The position numbers and the translations under genes are program-made. Positions 24,614-33,900 of a stretch of DNA of 64,000 nt are shown piece after piece (the first letter of the stretch is position 1; each line of letters starts with the position of its first letter). The notes under the pieces are model-generated. The model did no database searches. It was not told the origin of the DNA and was given only the letters and a program-made list of their open reading frames with translations. This DNA is from Apus apus (taxonomy: Eukaryota; Chordata; Aves; Apodiformes; Apodidae). Location of the stretch: assembly GCF_020740795.1 (NCBI RefSeq), contig NC_067299.1, positions 6,742,001 through 6,806,000 on the forward strand, read 5' to 3'.

Positions 24614-26954
24614 CCTTGATGTCCTGCTGTCCCACTCTGTGCCGTGATCCTCCCACACACAGGTGTCCAGAGGAAGTTGTCTCTGGAATATGCAGACAGC
24701 AAGGTTAGTGGTGATGGCCAGGAGAGCTTTTGCCCTACCAAGGGCCATGCAAGACCTGCAAACAAGTCCCTGCTCTGCACTTGCTGGAGCAGAGGCCAGG
24801 AACCACAGGAGAACTAACTCAGGTTGGATTTATAGAGAAGAGGGGGCATTTTTTTTGAGTGGGAAGATGAAGCTGCAGGGCCACATCCCACCCAGGAGAC
24901 AAAATTGGGAGTAGGGAGAGCCTCAGGACTGGGTGGTTGAAGGTGCAGAAGGACCCTCCAGACACTGGAGTGCTGAACTTTAGAGCTCTCATCCAAGGTC
25001 TGCAGCACTTGAGCTACCAAAGTGCCCCATCCAGTGCTTTATGCTCATCTTTCTTCGTCACCCTGTGATGAATTAATGCACCCAAGGGTTCTCCTGGCCA
25101 GATGTCATTCCCGGCCACCCACGACCCCCAAGACCCCCACACTAGCCACCCAACAAGACACCCTACCCCCTCATCTGGTATGTTCCCAGGGGCTTTACCC
25201 TGAGGCCCCCGTGGTCTCTGCTCTTCATCATCCCGTGGCAGAAAAGCAGGGAAAGGCATTTCTGTGGGAAGACAGACTTTTCTGGGGTCTGACAGGACAA
25301 CCTCGTCCTCCTGGGGGATGGAGATGCCAACTCCACCAGGACAAGATGGGAAGCAAATGGGAATGTCAGGCAGCAAACAAGGAAGAGAGGAAGGATTGTG
25401 AGATGCCATTTGCTGCTCCCATCAGAAATGACCTCCAAAGTGGGTGGACTTCTAGCTCTGTTTCACTTGCACCCTGTTGGGGAGCAGAGTGGGAGCTGTT
25501 CCTCCTCTTCCTAACACCTCTGGGAAGCCAGACCAAGGTCCCAGTTGTCCCAGCAGCAGGGGACAGCAGCACTGGGACACGGTGTGTGCTGGTGGAGGAG
25601 TGCCATCATGAGGATGCTTTCACACAGCAGCTCTACAGCCAGGCTGTGAGTCTCAGCCACACAGAGCCCTCAAATCAGTCCCTCCCCCAGGCACAACATG
25701 TCCTGAGGAGGTGGACACCGACTGCTGCAGCTTGGGGCATCTACTGGTGGTCAGAAACTTGGGAAAGGGTGTGAAAATTCACCCTATCGGTGACCAACCA
25801 CCACCCCCCTCATGGAAAACCCTCCTCCAGCCTTTTGCTGCTCCTGCTTTTCCTGGCGTGGAGGCAGAGGGTGGGAAGAGCTCCCAGGTGGGACCATGTG
25901 CAGTGTCCACCCAGCCAAGGACCCTCAAGACCACAAGCTGGGTGGGCTCCCAAGCCTCCAGGGTGAGAGACAATGGTAGACCAGTGTGCACCAGTAAGGG
26001 GTGATGGCAGCAGAGGTGCCAGGATGGAGCCACCACGGGTGGGATACAGCCCCATTACACCTCCCTGCCCTCACCACCCCACTCCTGCTGACCCAGCCTC
26101 GGGAGGAGACCCGCCAGCAGGCAGATGGCTTGGTGACTGGGGCTGAAAATCAATCTACTCCCCGAGGTGGAGCCTCTCAATACTCCATTCATCCCTCCTG
26201 CAGCACGGAATAATGTCTCCTTTTGTCCTCCCTGCGCTCCGGTGGGGCAGGGCTGACAGATTCCCCCTCCACCACCCTGCCCTGGCCAAACCCCCTCACC
26301 ATGTCCTGCTCTCGGGGACATTGTCATCCCTGGCAGCTTTTGTGCCTGAGCCAGCACGTTCTTGCTCCCTGGCAGGGCAGCAACAGGCATTAACTGCTGC
26401 CATGCTGTGCCACGGCCCACCCCAAAACCAGGTAAAACCCCCTTTTCCTTCTCCTTGGGTGCTTTTCCACCTGCTTCTCCACCCACATCCAAACTCTCGG
26501 GGTTCAGTGGCAAACTGAGCCCCCTTCCCTTGCATCAGGATGGGGGCTTGAGGCCCTTTGAGGATGCCTGTAGATGAAAAGCTGCTTCTAAGCCATAATA
26601 ACAAGCATGATAAGCATTGCGGCTGCAGCAGGGAGCAGTGTCCTTCTGGAAGGGGTGAGGGGGTTCCCAAAGTGTCTTCAGGCCAAGGTCTGCGGAGCTA
26701 TGAAGTGTCCTGTAAAACATCCCCCAGCCATGCACCCGATGGAGGAAGCAGCATTCCTGGTGCTGGTGCCCCCTCCAGCACAAGCCCTGGTCACTGCATC
26801 AGGGCAGGCTGATGGGGCCGGAGCAGGGCCCTAACGTGGGGCACAGAACCCCCCAGTTTTCACCCCAAATAACATGCACCCCAGTGGACACACTGTGCCT
26901 GGCCAGCTCTTTGCCTTCTGTGAAAACTCCCTCTTCCCACCTGGAGATAAGACC

Positions 26955-27125
26955 CCACAGGTCCCTTTGGCCCCTTTTGATTCCCTTTTGGTCCCCTTTG
27001 GCCATGCTTTTGTCCTCTTTGGTCCTTTTTGGCCACCCTCTGGTCCCCTTTCATCCCTCTTTAGTCCCCTTCAGTCCTTCTTTGGTCCCCCTTTGGTCTC
27101 CCTTTAGTCCCCCTTGGTCCCTTGG
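26955..27125. repeat. Imperfect TTTGGTCCCC tandem repeat
   Basis: A pyrimidine-rich array of degenerate 10-12 bp units of the type CCCTTTGGTCC or CCTTTTGG. Copies are diverged, indicating an old array. Confidence 0.7.
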
Positions 27126-28624
27126 CCACAGCTGGACCAACCCCCCTTGCTCTCTAACTGTCACCTCTTCCACTTTTCAATTATTCAAACAACTTCCTGA
27201 GAAATCACAGCCTTCCAGTCACCACCACCCCAGCAGATCATTATTTATAATTACCACACTGGCCAAAAAAAAGAAAAGAGCATCATAAAATCCACATACC
27301 TGTTTGGTATTTTCTTTCCAGTATAAAGGTGGTTATATTGAATCCCAGAAATAAATATTCCCTTTTGAAGCAAAGAGCTGGCTCGTTAGTTCGGGAAAAA
27401 AAATCAAAATAAACATAAAAAGAAGTGTTGAAATGAATATTCCCAGGAGTGAGGTGATGGGGGTAAGGCAGGATTTATTATCTTTTTCAATCTCTAGGTG
27501 AGGTGTTGTTTGGTAAAATGTAAAAAAGAATAAGTAAGAATAAAGAAGGAAGAGGGAAAGGATCTCATCCATCAACCAAACAGCTCCAGCCACTCATCTC
27601 TTCACACCTTTGGTGGCTGTTTCTGGCCAGGTTCTAGCACGGGACAGCAGCTCTGCACCCCATCCCGGGGCAGGTCATCCCGAGAGGACAGGAGAAAGAA
27701 AGGGAGGAGAAGGAAGAAGAGGAGGAAGAAGGAGGAAGGGAGGGAAGAGCTCTAAGGAGCCATGGCAGGGAGGGAATGGCTCGGGTTTCAAGGAGGCAGG
27801 AAGGGACGCAGCCCAAAAAAAATCGGGTGCTGGTCACGCCTCGGGGGAAGGGAGAAGCTGTTGCAGAGGATTTGGGCTTTTCAGCTCCTTCCCACCTCCC
27901 TCCTCGGCTGTCTGAGTGCCCACCTGGAGAGGATGCCAGCAAGAGCCACCTGGCTGGAAATATTCCTCCGGATGCCTCCTGCCGGAGCCAGCAGCGGGAT
28001 GCAGAGGGAGGGGACAGTCCCAAGCCTGGGGACTTCTTGCTGGGGCCCCACTCCTCCTGCAAGCCGTGGTCCTCCCTGCCTGCTCTTGGGCAAGGCATTG
28101 CCTTGAGAGGTCCTTTTTTTTTCCCCCAAGGATTTTCCTGCCTGATGGGCTGATGTCTGCTGAGGACATCAGAGAGACCTGCACGTCCTTGTGGTGGGGG
28201 ATGCCCATGTCCCAGGGCTGGAAACCTTTCCCATCCATCTCCGTTACTTCATCTGCTACATTCATGTTGTTTCCTTCAGCTCCCGACCAGAGCATCTCTA
28301 TTTTCAGAGGAAACACTGAAGCTTTTTTAACCAGTCCAGCCTTTAAACCACCCTTGCCATGGACAGCCTGACGACCTCAGCCTCTTGGGTCCCAGCAGCC
28401 TTGAAGGCAATGGAAAAAGGACCCCTAAGCGGCCTGATAGTCCCAATTTTGTGAATTCTTAAGCTCCCCAGCGACTTTAGGAGCCTGGTGTGCTTTTGGC
28501 TTTGTGTTCAAAAAACACATCGACAGGATTCCTACCCCTGAGCTCACGGGGGGGTGGGGGGCAGCGGTTCCCTCTTGGCTCTTGCTGCTGCGTTTGCTCT
28601 TACACAAAGCCCAGACCCTCAAAT

Positions 28625-28658
28625 GCCCTTAAACACCCTTAAACACCCTTAAACGCCC
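28625..28658. repeat. Short 10-bp direct repeat (CCCTTAAACA)
   Basis: Three tandem copies of CCCTTAAACA or variants. It is too short and too A-rich to be telomeric sequence. Confidence 0.75.
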
Positions 28659-30654
28659 CGGGTTTTGTGTTGGAACCCAGGACAAAGCAGGTTCTGGCTA
28701 CAACTGTGGCTTTACTGTCTTGTAGGGATTCAATAATTAGCAAGCAAAGCGTTTGCTTTTTTATTTCCCAGGAGGGGGGAAGTTCTAATAAGCCGGTTGG
28801 GAAACGGCACGTTTCAAAGGTGTCTTTTTTTCAGTCTGTTTTGCCCAAACCTCAACCAGCTCCCCGGGGTCCTGGCTAGCTGCCAGAGCCCTAGGGCTGG
28901 AAACCTTCAACTCCAGCATCCATTCCCATCCACACCAGGAATGTCACCCTCCCTAAGTGCAAGGAGGGGGTGAGGCCAGCAAGCCCTGAAGATGTTCTCC
29001 ACCCTGGTCGTGATTTCTCAGGCTCTTTTTTTGGCTTGGCAGCCTGAGGATTTTGGGCTTCCACTGCTCTGAGGAGCAGCAAACACAGCCAGCCTTATTC
29101 AAGGAGCAGCCACAACATCAGAAAGGCTAATTATAACATTCCACAGGGCTGTTCTTTTGTTCGCCAGGGAGGAGAAAAAATAAAAGCAGCAGCTCTTCTT
29201 GTCCTTCTCTATGGTCCTGCTGCCTGGTCGCTCGGGGACATCACTGATGCTCAGGGGTGAGTGGTTTTGGGGGGAGTCAGGGCTGAGTAGGGTGGTGCCC
29301 GTGTCCACTGACAGTGCCACGAGCAGCTTCCTTGGGTGGGGGGCAGCTCCAGCAGCTCCCAGTAAATCTCTTTTCTGGCAGCAGCTCAGTCCTGGCTGGG
29401 AACTGGGGGCAGCCAGTCGTTCAGAAGCCTGCAGGGGGGAAAGAAAAAATTAAAAATAAAATGAAAAATAGGCTTCCTTTCTCACATAGCTGGGAAAACA
29501 CAGGGGGGAGAGAGAAACTGGTGTGTACCTGTTATGCCAGGAAATTGCCATTTCCCATTGCCAGGGAAGATGTTGGCAATTTAGAAGAAGGGCCTGGTGT
29601 GATCTAAAAAAGCCACAAGCTGAAACAAAAGGCATCTTTTTACTGGCAGGAGGGAAGAACTGAGCTGTTCCTCAACACCAGTTGCTGCTGCAAACCAGCA
29701 GCCAGCTTAAAATGCAGGACAGGTTTCCCCTGCTGACTGCTGAGCTCCATCACCAGGTATTTACTGGTTTCCTTCCCACTGCCACCTGTGCTTCAGGGAA
29801 ACCTGGCATCGAGGATACCTGGGATGGAGTCTGACCTCCTTCCATGCCTTCTTCTGCTCCTCCTGCTGCTCTGGGGCAGCCAGGTGGGACCTGGCAAGGT
29901 GGAATCCCAGGAAAGAAGCTCTCACACCCCAAACCAGCCAGCATCCAGCAGCTGTAGGAGGAGGGAGAGGGAGGGAAAGGCATCAGAACAGTGGGAGACC
30001 ATTTCAGTTCCCCTCTCCTGCTGCAGCTGAGGTCTCACCACACCTCTGTGCTACTTGGTGACCCAAGCACTAATTTTAAGGTATTTTCTGGCAGCTGGGA
30101 AGCTCCAAAGGAAGGGCAGGGCTGCGGAAAGAGCAGCTGCAGCACCCACCCCCTCCCCAGACAAAATCCCCTTTGTTCCTCCCTGTAATCCATTTCCTGA
30201 CCAACCAGGTGCTGCAGAAACCAGGTGAGAAAGAGCAGCCCAAGGACATGGTGCTGACAGGAGGATCTGCAGAGGGCAGCTGGCCTGGACCACTGGCTCT
30301 GGTGGCATCCAGAGCTGCAGAGGAGTAGCTGTGGTCCTTAGAGGGGAAAAAAGGGATGGAAAACAGGGCACTGAGCCCCCTTGGTTGGTCACAGTAGCAA
30401 AGGGCACAGCTGTGACTCCCTTTTCTGGGTCCCCTCTCATTATCTCTCTGGGGTGCAGCTTCACCCCACCCTGGGCTTCTGGCAGTGGGGTCCTGTGGGG
30501 CAACAGCCCTTTATGTATGACCTGCCCGTCAGGATGAGCACCTGGTGGTGACTTCTTTGCCAGCACTGGGGAATGCAGGCAGCTCTTCTGCTGAAGCTCT
30601 GCTGGTGCTGGAGGGGGCTGCTGCAGCCATAGCTTAAGGGCTTGAAATAGCAGC

Positions 30655-31012
30655 ACGGAATCACAGACCAGTTTGTGTTGGAAGGGACCTTAAAGATCAT
30701 AAGGTTCCAACCCCCTGCATGGGCAGGGACACCTCCCACCAGCCCAGGTTGCTCCAAGCCCCATCCAACCTGCCCTTCAACACTGCCAGGGATGGGGCAG
30801 CCACAGCTTCCCAGGGCAACCTGTGCCAGGGTCTCACCACCCTCACAGTGAAGAATTTCTTCCTAATGTCCAACCTCAAGCTCCCCTCTTCCAGTTTAAA
30901 GCCATTACCCCTCATCCCATCCCTCCCTGCCCTTCTCAAAAGCCCCTCCCCAGCTTTCCTGCAGCCCCTTCAGGTAGGGGGAGGTGGTCTAAGGTCTCCC
31001 TGGATAAATAAA
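30655..31012 (-). repeat. CR1 LINE 3' region, inverted
   Basis: Reverse complement of the CR1 3' module. It begins GGAATCACAGACCAG and passes CCCTGCATGGGCAGGGACAC, continuing to the TTTCCTGCAGCCCCTTCAGG block. Confidence 0.9.
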
Positions 31013-31156
31013 GCCCCAGAGAACTCAAACTCTGCTGAAGTGATTGAGATGCAGTGACTTGCGTGGGGACAGGCAGGGGGAGGAGACAGACGGGGTAGAC
31101 ATTGCTGTGTAGGAACCTGTGCAGGATGGAGGTGGCTGTGTCCAAGCCTGGAGCTG

Positions 31157-31216
31157 AAAATCATAGAATAGTAGGGGTTGGAAGGGACCTTTAAAGGTCC
31201 ATCTAATCCAGGCTGA
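31157..31216 (-). repeat. CR1 LINE 3' terminal scrap, inverted
   Basis: It contains AAATCATAGAATAGTAGGGG followed by TTGGAAGGGACC, the inverted CR1 terminus. Only about 60 bp is present. Confidence 0.8.
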
Positions 31217-31698
31217 TGCAGAAAAGCTCCGGAGGGCTGGATCGGCTGCCACACGGCTGAGCGTGCACTAGGTGGCAACGCATCTTCAGGGAGCAAGGCT
31301 CGAGGGAGCTCGGAAAGGGCTTGGAAGGAGAGAGAAGCTCCCGCGGCTCCAGCCCCGGGGACCTGCCCGTCCCGGGGGTCAAGGCCATGAGCAAAGCGGG
31401 AGAGAGGCAGGGCAGGTAGAGTGATGTTTGTAATCAGCACTAATCACCGAGGGAAGGCTGGCCAGTGTGGAGAGGTGAGCAGACAGTTGGGATCAGGGGA
31501 TATTTAATGCCCGTCAAACTCTGCAGCCACACAGATCAGGATCTGGTCCCAGCAGGGCTTGACGAAGCCTGCCCAGCTCTTTTTCAGGCTTGGGTGCAGC
31601 AGGGTAGAAAGGGAAAAAAAATCTTCACGTTGCTCTTCAGTTCGTTATTCCAGCTGCAGGAGACAGGAATTCCAAGCACCTGAGTTGTAAATGTGAAG

Positions 31699-31704
31699 TT
31701 TATT
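31699..31704 (-). terminator. Candidate minus-strand polyadenylation signal
   Basis: AATAAA on the minus strand, in the context GTTTAAGCAATAAACTTCAC, resembles a vertebrate mRNA 3' end. If used, it would terminate a transcript read leftward, possibly a divergent RNA from the DTX2 CpG island. No coding exon supports such a transcript. Confidence 0.25.
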
Positions 31705-31835
31705 GCTTAAACAGACACATTACAAGCAGGCTATCAATCACCTTTGGCAATTATTAGTACCTTGTGAGTATTTTGAATTATAATGTGTGACAACCTCATC
31801 CATCCTGGAAGAGAAACCCACGGGCATTTGCACAC

Positions 31836-31956
31836 ATGGCTGAGCTGCAGGGAGACAGAGCTCTGGAGGAGTTTTGCTGCAGCTGCAATGGTTATGTGCT
31901 CAGCTCTGTAGATTCTCTGGGAGTAGAAAATCAACCCCTCTCTAAGCTCAGGAAAG
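31836..31956 (+). CDS. Candidate exon A of an unrecognised gene
   Basis: From the ATG at 31836 the frame runs 40 codons and ends with VENQPLSKLRK at a perfect AAAG|GTGAGT donor (phase 1). The frame is open upstream to 31791. Possible internal acceptors exist, for example TTTTGCTGCAG ending at 31881. I do not recognise the protein. The segment joins in frame to exon B. It may be coding, or it may be non-coding RNA that happens to be open. Confidence 0.35.
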
Positions 31957-32088
31957 GTGAGTCTCCTGAATTTAACCCAGGAAGCAGAGTTTTAAAACAT
32001 CCCTCCCTGCCTACGGTGTAAACCTGGTTCTACATGTTTTGTTTTGCTTTCATTATGGAGTCTAAGAATAATGTACTTTGATTTTTAG

Positions 32089-32196
32089 AAGACTTTCGGA
32101 GCCCTTCTGGAGCAGGTGTATCACAGCATATTATGGGTGAATCAGTACTAGAGGGTGTAAAGTCCAGGGAAGATGAAAATGATTTTATAAGGACTG
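32089..32196 (+). CDS. Candidate exon B of an unrecognised gene
   Basis: A 108-nt open segment lies between a TTTGATTTTTAG acceptor and an ACTG|GTGAGT donor, and is phase 1-1. It continues exon A in frame and encodes a hydrophilic segment containing DFRSPSGAGVSQHI and SREDENDFIRT. The intron from A to B would be 132 nt. There is no recognised homologue. The composition looks protein-like, but this could still be chance. Confidence 0.35.
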
Positions 32197-32245
32197 GTGA
32201 GTGTTTCCTGCTTATGAAATATCTTGGTGGTGCTTTGTTCTGTAG

Positions 32246-32310
32246 CTGCTGAGCACCCAACGAGGGGAAAAACCCGGGTGGGGTCTGACCTACCTCTAAC
32301 CCAGTGTTAA
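32246..32310 (+). CDS. Candidate terminal exon C (two alternative acceptors)
   Basis: After TTGTTCTGTAG (32245) the frame continues for 21 codons to TAA at 32308-32310. This implies an intron of only 49 nt, very short for a vertebrate. A better acceptor is the CTGAC-plus-pyrimidine stretch ending CCCAG at 32304, giving a 108-nt intron and a 13-residue tail to TAG at about 32340. Either way the open frame ends here. No clear AATAAA follows. Confidence 0.25.
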
Positions 32311-32340
32311 GAAGTAATTTGCCTCCCCTCAAGGTGCTCT

Positions 32341-33085
32341 AGAAGTCATGTTTAATTGCATCATTTCATCTTTAAATACACACACAAAGGGGTCTGACCA
32401 GGATGAAGCAAGCAGCTGGCAGGAAGCAGTGCTCTGTTGCTGGAGGTATCTGTGGCACACGGGCATAATATTTACCAGTCCTCACCCTGTGCTCCAACAA
32501 GGACCAGGGCAATCATCCCCAGGGGTTTGTTGCTGATTTGCACGAATGTAAATGAAGCCGAGAATAACTCTCCTCGAGGAGCTGAGCAACTGATCAGTCC
32601 TCAGTTGAATCTTGCTCTGGGTGGTTCCAGCCCCCTCGGAGCCACTTCCAAAAAGCCAAAAAGCAGCCCCCACAGACACGTCCAGTCGTTAAGCTTCGTT
32701 AGGGGCTGCATCTCTCGTGAGATGTTGATGTGGTGGGCTCTGCTGAGCCACGGGGACAGAGGCAGTGACACGGGGGGGGGTGGGGGTATGTCTGGTGTTT
32801 CTCTGCAAGGGGCAATTTCCATCTCCTGGACCCAGAAATATTACAGAAGGGGTAGCAGGAGGAGACCCCAGTGCCGGGGGGGAAACCACAGCCCGTAGGC
32901 AGCTCCAGCGGGGCACCCCTGGAGGGATGTCACAGCGGCGCAGACGTGGTGCTGAGGGGCGTGGGTGGCCTTGGCAGGGCTGGGGTACCCGAGCTCTTCT
33001 CCATATTCACCCCGTGTCGTTCCTCCTCCCACCCCCCCCGCGTCCCCCTCTCCCCCTCTCCCGGGATCACCCGCCGTTACCCGCC
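32341..33085. other. DTX2 upstream region, no gene seen
   Basis: Unique sequence rising in GC toward the CpG island. No exon or repeat was recognised. Confidence 0.45.
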
Positions 33086-33240
33086 CAGGCCACGCCCCTT
33101 CCACGATAACCACGCCCATTTTATCTCAGACCACGCCCATTTTTATACTCATCTCCATATCTGACCCCGCCCCCTTATCCTGGCCCCGCCCCCCGCTCGC
33201 CACCCCCCAAGGCGGCCGCGCGCGCATGCGCAGTGCTTCC
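33086..33240 (+). promoter_or_regulatory. DTX2: DTX2 core promoter: CACGCCC boxes, GC boxes, NRF1 site
   Basis: CCACGCCC occurs at 33090-33097, 33110-33117 and 33131-33138, spaced 20 and 21 bp. It is interleaved with GATA-like CGATAA (33104-33109) and TTATCT (33120-33125). Two CCCCGCCC GC boxes follow at about 33164 and 33184. A perfect NRF1 palindrome CGCGCATGCGCA lies at 33221-33232. No TATA box is seen. The first exon is placed just downstream. Confidence 0.7.
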
Positions 33241-33900
33241 CGGCGGGCCGGGCCGGCGGAGCGGCCGGCGGGACCGGGCTGAGGGGACGCGGCGGGGCCG
33301 GGCGGAGGAGAGAGAGCGCCGGGCCCCGGCACCCAGGTGAGGGGCTCGGCAGCGCGGAGGCGGAGGCTGGGCAGCGCCGGCAGACCCTTCTCCGTCAGGG
33401 GGGGGGTCTCCCCGGGGCAGCCGGGGCTGCGAGCGGCCGGTACTGACGCGCGGCCCAGCCCTGTCCCTGCCCGGGCCGCCTCAGGCCTCTGGGAGCAGGC
33501 GGAGGGGCCGGCCGGTAGTTGGGCCTTCTCTAGCGGGCCGGGAGGCTGTGCCCGTCCCCTGGGGCCGGGGCGGTGGGACGCGGGTCCCCTGGCACCAGGC
33601 CCCGGCCTCTCCTTGGCTCCCCAGGGGGGGTCGGTGCCCGCAGGACGCTGTTCCCCAGCACCTGCGGGGCCCGGGGGCCTGCCCTGAGGGGGTCTAACCC
33701 TGGCGTTGGGAGCGGGGGTGAAGCCAGAAGGACCGGAGTGGGTCTGTGGGGGTTGCCCAGGCTGGGCTGGAGCCCCTCGGGGGGCCGGGCCGGCCCTGAG
33801 CCACCAGCTCCTTCGGAGGACTCGCCTTTGCCCTTCCCGGCGGTCCGGCTGAAAGCAGGGAGCATCCCACCTGGTGCTGCTGCTGCTCTGAGCTTTCCGG
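33150..33900. promoter_or_regulatory. DTX2: DTX2 CpG island
   Basis: CpG-dense sequence covers the first exon and the beginning of intron 1 of DTX2, typical of a broadly expressed promoter. Confidence 0.75.
33235..33336 (+). other. DTX2: DTX2 non-coding exon 1 (5' UTR, start approximate)
   Basis: GC-rich sequence ends CACCCAG at a GTGAGG donor (33337). It contains no ATG in frame with DTX2. The first coding exon lies 4.4 kb downstream behind an acceptor, so this is the likely leader exon. The 5' end is guessed from the NRF1 site. Confidence 0.6.

Larger units (their letters stand above)
24614..30654. other. Intergenic between SSC4D and DTX2, no gene confirmed
   Basis: The SSC4D promoter should lie near 24,620-25,000, but no CpG island or TATA box is clear. 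The rest is unique sequence. There is a purine-rich tract at 27680-27740 and an AT-rich stretch at 27180-27600. Mammals carry ZP3 in this interval; I see no ZP-domain exon on either strand. Confidence 0.5.

Noticed and set aside
25022-25774. A 250-codon plus-strand frame
   Set aside because: No recognisable domain, ordinary composition, no splice or promoter context. Long chance frames are common in this GC-rich window.
28280-28371. Segment after TTTCCTTCAG encoding SISIFRGNTEAFLTSP
   Set aside because: Looks protein-like but has no partner exon in frame and no recognised homology. It is not enough alone.
28625-28658. Interstitial telomere
   Set aside because: The unit is CCCTTAAACA, 10 bp, three copies; telomeric CCCTAA hexamers are absent.
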